From positions 496,001 through 560,000 of the forward strand of contig NZ_JAAGOW010000005.1 in the NCBI RefSeq assembly GCF_010499245.1: a stretch of 64,000 nucleotides of DNA. The letters run 5' to 3'. This stretch comes from Variovorax sp. WS11. Lineage in GTDB: Bacteria > Pseudomonadota > Gammaproteobacteria > Burkholderiales > Burkholderiaceae_C. The notes below the pieces were generated by a model that made no database searches, had not been told where the DNA came from, and saw only the letters and a program-made list of their open reading frames with translations. Numbering within the stretch: position 1 is the first letter of the stretch; the number at the start of each line of letters is the position of its first letter. Shown here in pieces: positions 43,845-52,399 of this stretch. Made by a program: the position numbers and the translations under genes.

Positions 43845-44738
43845 TCATGATGTCCAGGTGCCCGCGTAGGCCGGCAGGTAGTGCGCGGCGCCCTCCACCT
43901 CCAGAAAGATGGAGGTCTTGAGGCCATGCATGCCTGCGCCCACGCCCGGGATGCGGATGGGGCGGCCGGCTTCGATCCGGTCGAACTGCACCCTCTGCTT
44001 GAGGCGGTAGCCCGGCACGTAGGCCTGAACGTCGGCGGCCATGCGCTCGACCGAAGCAGCAATCTCATCCTCGTCGGCGAACTCGCTGAGCGTGTAGACC
44101 GTGTCGCGCATCATCAGCGGCGGCTCGGCCGGATTCAGCACGATGATGGCCTTGCCCTTGGCCGCGCCACCCACCACCTCGATGGCTTTTGACGTGGTTT
44201 CGGTGAACTCGTCGATGTTGGCCCGTGTGCCGGGGCCGGCGCTCTTGCTGGAGATGCTGGCGACGATCTCGCCGTAGTGGACCTTGGCCACGCGCGAGAC
44301 CGCCGCCACCATCGGGATGGTGGCCTGGCCGCCGCAGGTGACCATGTTGACGTTGGGCGCGTCCAGATGCGCCAGGCCGTTGACCACGGGAATGCAGTAG
44401 GGGCCGATGGCTGCGGGCGTGAGGTCGACTAGGCGGACTTCCGGCTTCAGCTCGCGCAGGAAGGCATCGTTCCTGAGGTGCGCACCGGCCGAGGTCGCGT
44501 CGAAGACGATGTCGATGTCGGCGAACACCGGCAGGCGCGAGAGGCCTTCCACGCCTTCGTGGGTGGTGGCCACGCCCATTCGCGCGGCGCGTGACAGCCC
44601 ATCGGAGGCGGCGTCGATGCCGACCATGGCGCCCATCTCGATGTGGCGGCCGTGGCGCAGGATCTTGATCATCAGGTCCGTGCCGATGTTGCCGCTGCCG
44701 ATGATGGCGGCCTTCAGCTTGCGATCAGCCACGCTCAT
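43845..44738 (-). CDS. mhpF: Acetaldehyde dehydrogenase (acylating), C-terminus frameshifted
   Basis: The 297-residue product matches DmpF/MhpF: AIIGSGNIGTDLMIKIL at the N-terminus, the catalytic cysteine in NMVTCGGQATIP near 127, and ISSKSAGPGTRANIDEFTETT near 165. It converts acetaldehyde and CoA to acetyl-CoA. The normal C-terminus YLPAYAG-(N/H)LDIMTSAAL is broken: after YLPAYAG the frame reads TWTS and stops at 43845. Adding one base near 43859-43861 restores HLDIMTSAALRTGESMAE and continues to a stop at 43780, 11 bp before the aldolase gene. This is a single-base deletion in the sequence given, either a real mutation or an assembly error. The ATG at 44738 has GAGG upstream and overlaps the decarboxylase gene. 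Confidence 0.9.
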   Translation of the reverse strand: MSVADRKLKAAIIGSGNIGTDLMIKILRHGRHIEMGAMVGIDAASDGLSRAARMGVATTHEGVEGLSRLPVFADIDIVFDATSAGAHLRNDAFLRELKPEVRLVDLTPAAIGPYCIPVVNGLAHLDAPNVNMVTCGGQATIPMVAAVSRVAKVHYGEIVASISSKSAGPGTRANIDEFTETTSKAIEVVGGAAKGKAIIVLNPAEPPLMMRDTVYTLSEFADEDEIAASVERMAADVQAYVPGYRLKQRVQFDRIEAGRPIRIPGVGAGMHGLKTSIFLEVEGAAHYLPAYAGTWTS

Positions 44739-45519
44739 GTTCGCCTCGTTCGGTGGTGTTGAATTCGACACGGCCCAGGCCTTGCATCTCGAGCACAACG
44801 TGCTGCCCGGGTTCAAGGGCTTCGGCTGCGGTGGCGCCGCCGGCCATCACCAGCCACCCCGCTTGCAGCGGCTCGTCCGCACCTGCGCTCAAGCGCGCGG
44901 CGGCAACGAGGGAGCGCAGCGGATTCCCGAGAATCCCCGCGGTGCTCCCGACCTGGCGCGGCACACCGTCGATCGCCAGGATGAGGCCCAGGTTACTGAA
45001 GTCTTGCCGCGGGTCGCACCAGGGACCGATCACGTAGCCCGACGACGACGCGTTGTCGGCAATGACGTCCTCCAGCGAGAAGCGGAAGTTCTCGAAGCGG
45101 GAATCGATGATCTCCAGCGCCGGTGCAATCGCCACCACCGCATCGAGCGCCTGCGCGAGGCTGGCGCCTGCAGGCAGGGGCTTGCCAAGCAGGAAGGCCA
45201 CTTCGGGCTCGACGCGCGGATGCACGAACCGGCCGAGCGACACCTGTCCGCCATCTTCTTCGGCCATGGCATCGGTCAGGCGCCCCCAGATCATGTCGTG
45301 CACGCCCATCTGGACCATCTTGGCGCGGCTGGTGAAGCCCATCTTCATGCCGGTGCGCCGCTCGCCGCGTGCGAGTCGATGGGCAATTGAAGCCCGCTGG
45401 ACTTCGTAGGCGTCCTCGACGCTCAGTTCTTCCTCGTGCCCGAACTGCGAGACGGGCTTTGCATGGCGTGCGGCATCGTCGACCCGCTGCGCCAGGCGCG
45501 CGATTCGTTGCTGGCTCAT
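44725..45519 (-). CDS. dmpH: 4-oxalocrotonate decarboxylase-like protein
   Basis: The 264-residue protein belongs to the 2-keto-4-pentenoate hydratase/4-oxalocrotonate decarboxylase family. It carries GERRTGMKMGFTSRAKMVQMGV near 50, HPRVEPEVAFLLG near 93 with the metal glutamates, and IIDSRFENFRFSLEDVIADN near 130. GMKMGFTSRAKMVQMGV fits the decarboxylase (DmpH/XylI) branch better than the hydratase. It removes CO2 from 2-oxo-3-hexenedioate, working in a complex with the hydratase encoded directly upstream. Its start overlaps the stop of that hydratase gene. Confidence 0.88.
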   Translation of the reverse strand: MSQQRIARLAQRVDDAARHAKPVSQFGHEEELSVEDAYEVQRASIAHRLARGERRTGMKMGFTSRAKMVQMGVHDMIWGRLTDAMAEEDGGQVSLGRFVHPRVEPEVAFLLGKPLPAGASLAQALDAVVAIAPALEIIDSRFENFRFSLEDVIADNASSSGYVIGPWCDPRQDFSNLGLILAIDGVPRQVGSTAGILGNPLRSLVAAARLSAGADEPLQAGWLVMAGGATAAEALEPGQHVVLEMQGLGRVEFNTTERGEHERG

Positions 45520-46310
45520 GGCTGTTGCTCCTCGAACACTGCGCGTACCGACCCGAGCCCCTGGATGCGGGCCTCGAAGACATCCCCGGGGTTCACGGGA
45601 ACCATCGGCCCCAGTGCGCCAGTGAGCACCACGTCGCCGGCCTTCAGGCCGCGGCCCAGTTCGGCCATCTTGTTGGCCAGCCACAGGGCCGCATTGAGCG
45701 GGTGCCCCAGGCACGCAGCGCCCGCGCCCAGGCTGACCTGCTCGCCCTTGCGCTCCATGACCATCCCCGCCAGGCGCAGGTCCAGGCCGTCCAGGGGCAC
45801 CGGCGTGTTTCCGAGCACGAACAGGCCGCTGGAGGCGTTGTCCGCCACCGTGTCGACGAAGCGGATGTTCCAGTCGGCGATGCGGCTACCCACGATCTCG
45901 ATCGCGGGCAACGCGAACGCGACGCCGCGCAGCATCTGCGCCATCGTGATGCCGGGCTCGGGCAGGTCGTGCTCCATGACCAGCGCCACCTCCGCCTCGA
46001 CCTTGGGTTGCATCAAGCGAGACCAGCGCACCGGCTCGCCATCTGCGATCGCCATGTCGGCGAAGAGCATGCCGTAGTCGGGCTGGTCCACGCCGAGCTG
46101 CTTCTGCACCGCCTTCGCGGTGAGGCCGATCTTGCGGCCGACGAGCCGTCCGCCGCCTTGCAGCTTGCGCTCGGTGTTGATTTCCTGCACGGCGTAGGCC
46201 TCTTGCGGGCCGAAGCCGGGGAAGGTCTCACGCAAGGGCGCGATGGCCTTGCCGCCGGTGGCGGCGCTCCACAGCGAATCCGCTGCCGCTTCGATGTCGC
46301 GCGTTGTCAT
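45516..46310 (-). CDS. dmpE: 2-oxopent-4-enoate hydratase-like protein
   Basis: This 264-residue paralogue of the decarboxylase has GRKIGLTAKAVQKQLGVDQPDYG near residue 60, PKVEAEVALVMEHDL near 100 with the metal-binding glutamates, and EIVGSRIADWNIRFVDTVADNASS near 135. These fit the hydratase branch (DmpE/MhpD/XylJ), which adds water to 2-oxopent-4-enoate to give 4-hydroxy-2-oxovalerate. The ATG at 46310 overlaps the semialdehyde dehydrogenase stop, so the genes are translationally coupled. Confidence 0.9.
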   Translation of the reverse strand: MTTRDIEAAADSLWSAATGGKAIAPLRETFPGFGPQEAYAVQEINTERKLQGGGRLVGRKIGLTAKAVQKQLGVDQPDYGMLFADMAIADGEPVRWSRLMQPKVEAEVALVMEHDLPEPGITMAQMLRGVAFALPAIEIVGSRIADWNIRFVDTVADNASSGLFVLGNTPVPLDGLDLRLAGMVMERKGEQVSLGAGAACLGHPLNAALWLANKMAELGRGLKAGDVVLTGALGPMVPVNPGDVFEARIQGLGSVRAVFEEQQP

Positions 46311-47776
46311 TGCGCCGCTCCGTTGAACTTGATGCAAACGTTGGAAAGCTCGGTGTAGAACTCGAGCGAGTGAACGCCCCCCTCGCGGCCGATGCCGGAT
46401 GCGCCGGAACCGCCGAAGGCCGTGCGCAGGTCGCGCAGGAACCAGGTGTTGACCCACACGACGCCCACCTTCAAGGCATTGGCGAAGCGATGGGCCCGGT
46501 CGATGTCCTGCGTGTAGACCGAGGCGGCCAGGCCGTAGCGCGTGTCGTTCGCCATCCGGAGTGCCTCGGATTCGCGATCGAAGGGGATGACGCAGCAGCA
46601 GGGACCGAAGATCTCTTCGCTGGCCACGCGCGAGCCGTGCGGCAGGCCCGTCCACACCGTCGGCTCGATCCAGGCGCCGTCCGCGAGCGCAGGCGCTACC
46701 TTCGGCACGCCGCCGCCATGCACGACCGAAGCGCCCTCATCCCGCGCCAAGGCGTAGTAGCCCAGGACCTTGGCCTGGTGCTCGGTGGAGACCAGGGGCC
46801 CGAAATTGGCTTCGGGATCGTCGGGCCGGCCCGGCTTCAGCTTCGCCGCCGCAGCGGCCAGCCGCTGCACGACGGCGTCGAAGACCGGGCGCTGCACATA
46901 CACCCGCTCGGTGCCGAGGCAGACCTGGCCCGAGTTCTCGAAGACCGAGCGGGTCAGCCCGGCGATGGTCACGTCCAGGTCCGCATCCTCGAACACCACC
47001 GCGGCGTTCTTGCCACCGAGCTCCATCGAGACCGGCTTGATGCCTTCCGCCGCCGCCCGCATGATCGCGGCGCCCGTGCGCGTCTCTCCCGTGAACGTGA
47101 CCGCATCGATGTCCGGGTGCGTGGTGAGGTATTCGCCGGCTGAGTCCGGGCCGAAGCCGTGCACCACGTTGTAGACCCCCTTGGGGATGCCCACGGCGTT
47201 CATGACTTCACCCAGGAGCGCCGCCGTGGCCGGCGTCTCCTCCGAGGGCTTGACGACGACGGTGTTGCCGCACGCCAGCGCCGGCCCGACCTTCCATGTC
47301 ATCAGCAGCAGCGGCAGGTTCCACGGGCACACCACGGCCACGACGCCCTTCGGCCGCCTCGATGCATAGTTCAACGCGGGCTTGCCGTCCGGCGCATGGC
47401 TGGCAAAGCTTTCCGTCGGCACATTGCGCACCACATCCGCGAACACGCGGAAATTCGCCGCGCCGCGCGGGATGTCGAGATGCGATGCCAGCGCGCGCGG
47501 CTTGCCGGTGTCTGCCACTTCGGCGGCCAGGAAGTCCTCCGCGCGCCGATCGATCTCCGCGGCCAGCGCATACAGCAGGTCGCAGCGTTGCGCGAGCTTG
47601 AGGAAGCCCCACGGGCCCTGGAGCGCCTGGCGCGCGGCGCGCACCGCGTCGTCCACGTCCTCGCGCCCGGCCTCGCTGACCTTGTCGATGAGCGAGCCGT
47701 CGACGGGATTGATGTCGTCGAAGCTCCGGCCGCCGCTCCCCTCGCGGTATTCGCCGTCGATGAAGTTGAGAATCAC
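46307..47776 (-). CDS. dmpC: 2-hydroxymuconic semialdehyde dehydrogenase
   Basis: This 489-residue aldehyde dehydrogenase has ILNFIDGEY at the start, CPWNLPLLLMTWK near 150, the general base in SMELGGKNAAVVFEDADLD near 255 and the catalytic cysteine in NSGQVCLGTERVYVQRP near 290. Together with the meta-cleavage neighbours it matches DmpC/XylG, which oxidises 2-hydroxymuconic semialdehyde with NAD+. The start is GTG 47776, preceded by AGGAG at a spacing of eight. The tautomerase that normally follows in the pathway (DmpI) is not present in the window. Confidence 0.92.
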   Translation of the reverse strand: MILNFIDGEYREGSGGRSFDDINPVDGSLIDKVSEAGREDVDDAVRAARQALQGPWGFLKLAQRCDLLYALAAEIDRRAEDFLAAEVADTGKPRALASHLDIPRGAANFRVFADVVRNVPTESFASHAPDGKPALNYASRRPKGVVAVVCPWNLPLLLMTWKVGPALACGNTVVVKPSEETPATAALLGEVMNAVGIPKGVYNVVHGFGPDSAGEYLTTHPDIDAVTFTGETRTGAAIMRAAAEGIKPVSMELGGKNAAVVFEDADLDVTIAGLTRSVFENSGQVCLGTERVYVQRPVFDAVVQRLAAAAAKLKPGRPDDPEANFGPLVSTEHQAKVLGYYALARDEGASVVHGGGVPKVAPALADGAWIEPTVWTGLPHGSRVASEEIFGPCCCVIPFDRESEALRMANDTRYGLAASVYTQDIDRAHRFANALKVGVVWVNTWFLRDLRTAFGGSGASGIGREGGVHSLEFYTELSNVCIKFNGAAQ

Positions 47777-48474
47777 GCTCGTGTCTCCTGGAAGTTGATC
47801 TCTGGGTCCCCTGCGCTGAGGTACTCCCACATGCGCTCGAAGATGCCGCCGGCATCGGTGGCCCGCCGTTCGCGCTCGGCCGCATCGAACACAACCGATT
47901 CGTCCTGCAGGCCGGCCGCCAGCACGGCCAACTCGATTCGCGCCGCGTCCTCGAGGTACCAGGTCAGCACCACCGCCTTGGCCAGCGAGTCGCTCGCGAC
48001 CAGCACGCCATTGCCGCGCATCACGATGGCGTTGGCGCCTCCCATCGCATCGATCGCCGCGGCGGCCAGTTCATCGTCGCGCACGAGCTGCGGGTCGTCC
48101 CACAGGGCCGCACCGGCACCGAAGTAGGCGCCCATGCCATGGCGGGTCCGGGGCGTGCGCCGCGCAGTGCCCAGCGCCATGAGCGAGGGCGGCATCGTGC
48201 GCGTCACGGCGCGCACGTGGGCGTGGCGTCTGTAGATCTGCTGGTGCAATCGAACCTCGCCCAGCACGCCCGCCGGCAGCGCGCCGGCCACCGGCACGAC
48301 GGTGCCCGGCTCGCCGGGAGCGATCAGGCCCATCGGCCGCGCGGCACAGACCAGGAAGCTGTCGTCGTCGAGGCGGACGCTGCAGTGGCCGTAGGCGTGT
48401 GCCAGGCCATGGCGCGCCAAGGCGCGGGCGGCGATGCGCAGTTCGCGCTGAACGGCGGGAGCGGCGGCGGTCAA
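47773..48474 (-). CDS. Class II aldolase/adducin-fold protein, possible aromatic decarboxylase
   Basis: The 233-residue protein has the class II aldolase fold: AYGHCSVRL near residue 30, GEVRLHQQIYRR near 72 (E73), and MRGNGVLVA near 155. In fuculose-phosphate aldolases the zinc is held by an HxH pair and a later HG; here those positions read R92-T-M94 and N155, so the usual zinc site is absent. Related proteins in phthalate pathways act as dihydroxy-aromatic decarboxylases, and this gene lies between the extradiol dioxygenase and semialdehyde dehydrogenase genes. Decarboxylation of a catechol carboxylate before ring cleavage is therefore plausible. The start is TTG 48474, preceded by GAGGAG seven bases away. 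Confidence 0.78.
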   Translation of the reverse strand: MTAAAPAVQRELRIAARALARHGLAHAYGHCSVRLDDDSFLVCAARPMGLIAPGEPGTVVPVAGALPAGVLGEVRLHQQIYRRHAHVRAVTRTMPPSLMALGTARRTPRTRHGMGAYFGAGAALWDDPQLVRDDELAAAAIDAMGGANAIVMRGNGVLVASDSLAKAVVLTWYLEDAARIELAVLAAGLQDESVVFDAAERERRATDAGGIFERMWEYLSAGDPEINFQETRA

Positions 48475-48485
48475 GGCGCTGCTCC

Positions 48486-49355
48486 TCAGGCGGGGTCGCG
48501 AAACTCGGCGATGTCGGGCACCGCGCCCCACATGCAGAACGATTCGTTTCCGCGAGGGAACTGCCGTGGCTGGTAGCTCAGTTCGTCTTCTGCGGTGATC
48601 AGGCGCACGCCGGTGGAGTACTCGAAGATCATTCCGTCCGGACCGTAGAAGTAGAGGAAGCGCGCGCCGGAGGTCGGGTGGCGGCCCGGACCGAAGGCGA
48701 TCTTGATGCCCTTCTTCTGGAGCATGTACCAGGCTCGCATGATGTCGTCCACGCTCTCGACCTGGTGGTTGATGTGCTGCACGCCCGAGCGCGTCGTCGG
48801 GAACATGGCCACCTTGTGATGCACCTCGTCGATCCGCAGCAGTGGCGCATCCCCGATGCGGTCGCTCACGCGCGCTCCGAGCACCTCGGTCCAGAAGCGC
48901 TCGTCGCGCTGGGGGTCGGTGGTACACAGCCCGACATGGCTCAAGCCCGTGATGCCGGCATCCCGCGACGGAAAGTAGCGGCGCCCGCTGTGGTGGGGGC
49001 CGAGCACGAGGTCGATCTTGTTGCCCGTGGGGTCCTTGAAGTGGATGAAGCTGCGCACGTGGCGCTGTTCGCACTCGTCCGCGGAACCGAGGCGCACCTC
49101 GACACCGGCGTTGCTGAGTTCCGCGGCGGCCGCGTCCAGCTCGTCGGCGGTGCGCAGCTCGAAGCCCACCGTGTGGTCTGCCGGGTCGCCCTCGAAGTAC
49201 ACCAGCGTGTGGTCGCGACTGTCGCTGCGGAAGTACGAGGCGCCCGCCTCCTGCCGTGCGCGCTCCAGGCCGAGCACCTCGCGCGCGAAGAGGTCCGCCT
49301 GGTCGCGCTGCCGGGTTCCGAGGCGCACGTAGCGGATGTCGAGCAGATTGATCAC
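48486..49355 (-). CDS. Catechol 2,3-dioxygenase-like extradiol dioxygenase
   Basis: The 289-residue two-domain VOC protein keeps the iron-binding triad H140 (GLSHVGL), H197 (HINHQV) and E245 (MIFEYSTG). Its N-domain has DIRYVRLGTRQRDQAD, and the C-domain ends with QPRQFPRGNESF. It cleaves a catechol next to one hydroxyl, giving a 2-hydroxymuconic semialdehyde that the downstream dehydrogenase can use. I chose GTG 49355 because AAGGAG lies seven bases before it; a nearby ATG (49360) is out of frame. It is the first gene of the meta operon and divergent from its LysR regulator. The substrate within the catechol family is undetermined. Confidence 0.9.
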   Translation of the reverse strand: MINLLDIRYVRLGTRQRDQADLFAREVLGLERARQEAGASYFRSDSRDHTLVYFEGDPADHTVGFELRTADELDAAAAELSNAGVEVRLGSADECEQRHVRSFIHFKDPTGNKIDLVLGPHHSGRRYFPSRDAGITGLSHVGLCTTDPQRDERFWTEVLGARVSDRIGDAPLLRIDEVHHKVAMFPTTRSGVQHINHQVESVDDIMRAWYMLQKKGIKIAFGPGRHPTSGARFLYFYGPDGMIFEYSTGVRLITAEDELSYQPRQFPRGNESFCMWGAVPDIAEFRDPA

Positions 49356-49437
49356 GGCATGTCTCCTTTTTGCTGGGGCTGCAGGCACTGTAGAAAGATC
49401 GATGACATTCTGGAAATGAAAAAATAGAATTCGTGAT
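49356..49437. promoter_or_regulatory. Divergent promoter of meta-cleavage operon and LysR regulator
   Basis: This 82-bp gap separates the dioxygenase start and the LysR start. It contains an AT-rich stretch (about 49413-49437) on the LysR side and the dioxygenase ribosome-binding site on the other. LysR proteins usually bind such shared promoters; I could not single out one convincing T-N11-A site. Confidence 0.5.
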
Positions 49438-50406
49438 ATGCCATTGACACATATCAAGCAGATCCACCGCTCGCGCCCCCTGTCGCGGCAAGTCGATCTC
49501 AACCTGCTCGAGCTCTTCGAGACGGTCTATCGCACGCGCAACCTGACCGCGGCCGGATCGCAGCTGGGCCTGACCCAGCCGGCGGTCAGCCGGGGCCTGG
49601 GGCGGCTGCGGGAGATGTATGGGGACACGTTGTTCGTGCGGCAGCAGCGCGGCGTCGCTCCGACGCCCTTTGCCGACTCGCTGGTGTCTCCGGTGAGCTC
49701 GGCGCTCGAGATCCTCCGCGCCACCGTCAACCGGCCTACCTTCAGCGAGGGCGAGGAGGCACGCACCTTCAGGGTCGCGATGAGCGACGTCGGCGAGCGG
49801 CTGTTTCTTCCACGCCTGATGCGGCACCTGGCCGAGGTGGCCCCGCAGGTCGTCGTCGAGGTCGTCTCGCCGAGCCGGGGCGAGCTGCTCGACGGATTGA
49901 CCTCGGGCCAGATCGATCTCGCGGTGGGCTACCTCAGCGACCTGGGCAAGCAAATGCACCAGCGCCGCCTGTTCCGCGAACGATTCCTGTACGTCGCGCG
50001 CAAGGATCACCCCGGCGTCAAGGGCAAGCTGCGCCGCGAACAGCTGCGGGAGCTGGCGCATGTGGTGGCGGGCCCGGTGGGCATGCAGCACGCCGCCGCC
50101 GTGGAGAAGGTGCTGTCGGGGACTCGCGTCAAGGCCAAGGTGGCGCTGAGGGTCCACAGCTTCCTGTGCGTCGGACCGATCGTCGCGAGCACCGACCTGA
50201 TCGGCGCGGTGCCCAGCAACCTGGGGGCAGTGGTCGCACCTCATCTGCAGCTGCAACTGGTGGAGCCGCCGGTGCAGTTCCCGGCCTTCGACGTCTCGAT
50301 GACGTGGCATCAGCGATTCCATCGCGACCCCGGCAGCGAGTGGCTGCGCGGCGTGTTCGTCACGCTGTTCGAGTCCCTGAGGCTGCCTTTCGAGATCGAG
50401 GCGTAG
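49438..50406 (+). CDS. LysR-family regulator of the meta-cleavage operon
   Basis: This 322-residue LysR protein has the HTH at about residues 20-80 (TRNLTAAGSQLGLTQPAVSRGLGRL) and an effector domain with VVEVVSPSRGELLDGLTSGQIDLAVGYL near 140. The N-terminal sequence RQVDLNLLELFETVYRTRNLTAAG is typical of NahR/LinR/DntR-type activators, which respond to aromatic acids such as salicylate. It is divergent from the catechol dioxygenase operon and therefore its likely activator. The effector is unknown. Confidence 0.93.
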   Translation: MPLTHIKQIHRSRPLSRQVDLNLLELFETVYRTRNLTAAGSQLGLTQPAVSRGLGRLREMYGDTLFVRQQRGVAPTPFADSLVSPVSSALEILRATVNRPTFSEGEEARTFRVAMSDVGERLFLPRLMRHLAEVAPQVVVEVVSPSRGELLDGLTSGQIDLAVGYLSDLGKQMHQRRLFRERFLYVARKDHPGVKGKLRREQLRELAHVVAGPVGMQHAAAVEKVLSGTRVKAKVALRVHSFLCVGPIVASTDLIGAVPSNLGAVVAPHLQLQLVEPPVQFPAFDVSMTWHQRFHRDPGSEWLRGVFVTLFESLRLPFEIEA

Positions 50407-50560
50407 GCGGCGGCGACCCTGTGGATGCCTTGCGGGACGATGACTCTGCACCCGCCTTCCCGAACTTCGCAGTTGCGCACGCGATGCCTGTCGAGTACAA
50501 GCTCCCCCACGACCCGTGAGGCCGGCGACCCGCCGGCCGCACGCGCCGCGGAGGCTCGAC

Positions 50561-52135
50561 ATGAACTCGGCAGTGCAGCAACGGCGGCGCATCGTTCTCG
50601 GCGGCGGTCTCGCGGCATGCTGGCTGCTTGGGCTCGGCGGATGCGGCGGCGGCGGGAGCAACGCGGGCCTGGCGGCCGATCTCGCGCTTGCGGCGGAGGA
50701 GGCGAAGCTCCGGGCTGCCCTCGACCAGCTCGACGGGCTCGCTATCGCGATGATGAAGGAGACCGGCCTGCCGGGCCTGGCGGTCGCGGTGGTGCACGGC
50801 GATCAGACCGTCTACGCGAAAGGCTTCGGCACGCGGGTCGCCGGGACGAATGCGCCGGTCGATGCCGACACGGTGTTCCAGCTGGCCTCGATGTCCAAGT
50901 CGCTGGGAGCCACGGTGGTGGCGCACCAGGTCGGGCTGGGGGCGGTCGCGTGGGACACCCCGGTGCGCCGGCACCTGCCCTGGTTCGAGCTCGCCGACCG
51001 CGCCGTGAGCGCGCAGCTCACGATCGGCGACCTCTACGCGCATCGCTCCGGCTTGCCGGACCATGCCGGCGACCGGCTCGAGGACATGGGCTACGACCAG
51101 CAGCAGGTGCTGCAGCGCCTGCGCCATCTGGCGCTCGACACCTTCCGCAAGTCCTACCACTACACCAACTTCGGGCTCACCGGGGCCGCCGCTGCGGTGG
51201 CCGCTGCCGCCGGCACCGACTGGGCGACGCTGTCGGAGCAAACCCTCTACGGGCCGCTGGGCATGCGCCGGACGAGTTCGCGCTTCGCCGATTTCCAGAC
51301 GCGGAGCAACCGCGTGGTCGGGCACATCAAGATCGACGGCGCCTGGGTGCCGGGACCGGTGCGCATGCCGGACGCGCAGGCGCCCGCCGCGAGCATCAGC
51401 GCGTCGGTCAACGACGTGGCCCGATGGCTGTCGATGATGCTGGGCCGGGGCGTCTTCCAGGGCACGCGCATCGTCGACGCCGCCGCGCTGCAGCCCGCGG
51501 TGTCGCCGCAGGCCCTGAGCTCGCCGGCCAGCGGCGACCGGCCCGCGGGCCACTACGGCTACGGCTTCAACGTCGGCACCACGGCGGCGGGCCTGTCCTC
51601 GTTCGGCCACTCCGGCGGCTTCCTGCTGGGGACGGGGACGGCCTTCATGGTGGTGCCCGCGACCGGGGTCGGCATGGTGGCGCTGACCAATGCATCGCCG
51701 ATCGGTGTGCCGGAAATCCTGGAGCAACAGTTCTTTGACCTGCTGCAGTTCGGCGCAATCCAGCGGCCCTGGGAGCAGATCATCATGCCGGCCTTCGAGG
51801 CGATGTCCGCCCCCGAGGGCTCGCTGATCGGCGCGGCGCAGCCCAAGCCCCCCAGGCCGCCGCAGAACATGTCGGCGTATGCCGGGCGCTACGACAACGC
51901 GTACCACGGCCCGCTGCAGGTGGTCGCGGAATCAGGCGGACTGGCGCTGGTGCTGGGGCCCGCGCCCCTGCGGCTGCCGCTCACGCACTGGGATGGCGAC
52001 GTCTTCACCTTCACGCTCTTCAACGAGAACGCCGCGCCGGGCACCCTCTCGAAGGCCAGCTTCGCGGGCAACCGCGTGACACTCGAGTACTACGACCGCG
52101 AGCAGCTCGGGACCTTCCTGCGCGCCGGGGCGTGA
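50561..52135 (+). CDS. Beta-lactamase-fold serine hydrolase, lipoprotein
   Basis: This 524-residue protein has an RRR-hydrophobic leader ending in the lipobox LGGC, so it is probably anchored to a membrane. The class C beta-lactamase/esterase motifs are all present: SxxK in LASMSKSL near residue 110, YxN in HYTNFGL near 205, and HSGG near 350. A C-terminal beta domain follows (about 415-520). Such proteins act as esterases, D-amino peptidases or penicillin-binding-like enzymes rather than necessarily giving resistance. GGAGG lies seven bases before ATG 50561. It seems to be a single-gene unit, with nothing recognisable in the 154 bp upstream. Confidence 0.9.
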   Translation: MNSAVQQRRRIVLGGGLAACWLLGLGGCGGGGSNAGLAADLALAAEEAKLRAALDQLDGLAIAMMKETGLPGLAVAVVHGDQTVYAKGFGTRVAGTNAPVDADTVFQLASMSKSLGATVVAHQVGLGAVAWDTPVRRHLPWFELADRAVSAQLTIGDLYAHRSGLPDHAGDRLEDMGYDQQQVLQRLRHLALDTFRKSYHYTNFGLTGAAAAVAAAAGTDWATLSEQTLYGPLGMRRTSSRFADFQTRSNRVVGHIKIDGAWVPGPVRMPDAQAPAASISASVNDVARWLSMMLGRGVFQGTRIVDAAALQPAVSPQALSSPASGDRPAGHYGYGFNVGTTAAGLSSFGHSGGFLLGTGTAFMVVPATGVGMVALTNASPIGVPEILEQQFFDLLQFGAIQRPWEQIIMPAFEAMSAPEGSLIGAAQPKPPRPPQNMSAYAGRYDNAYHGPLQVVAESGGLALVLGPAPLRLPLTHWDGDVFTFTLFNENAAPGTLSKASFAGNRVTLEYYDREQLGTFLRAGA

Positions 52136-52169
52136 GCGCCTGACACAGCGCGAAGAAGCTTTTGCGTAG

Positions 52170-52385
52170 GCGCGGCCGAGCCTGGATGAGGCGCTGGCCT
52201 CCTCGCAACAGGCTCGTGACACCTTGGAGCTGCAGCTCAAAGAACACGCGCTCGAGGCGCATCGGGTGCGCACGAGCCTGGATGACGAAATCAAGCGCCT
52301 GACCGCCCTCCTCTCCCAGGCGGGCGAAATTCAGGAACGCGAGGCGCCCGGAGTCCGCCTGACCACGGAGTCGGCACACCGGCGA
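52170..52385 (+). pseudogene. Coiled-coil gene remnant
   Basis: After a stop at 52167 the frame reads about 70 residues rich in heptads (SLDEALASSQQARDTLELQ, then LDDEIKRLTALLSQAGEIQ). It resembles a fragment of a long coiled-coil protein such as a KfrA-like DNA-binding protein. No proper start or C-terminus is present, and the frame runs on only across the toxin gene on the other strand. It is probably debris from an inserted element that also brought the toxin-antitoxin pair. Confidence 0.4.
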
Positions 52386-52399
52386 TCAGCTGGCGATCA

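Noticed and set aside
50561..52135. Antibiotic-resistance beta-lactamase
   Set aside because: The SxxK/YxN/HxG set is shared by many esterases and peptidases, and the extra C-terminal domain and lipobox fit those better.
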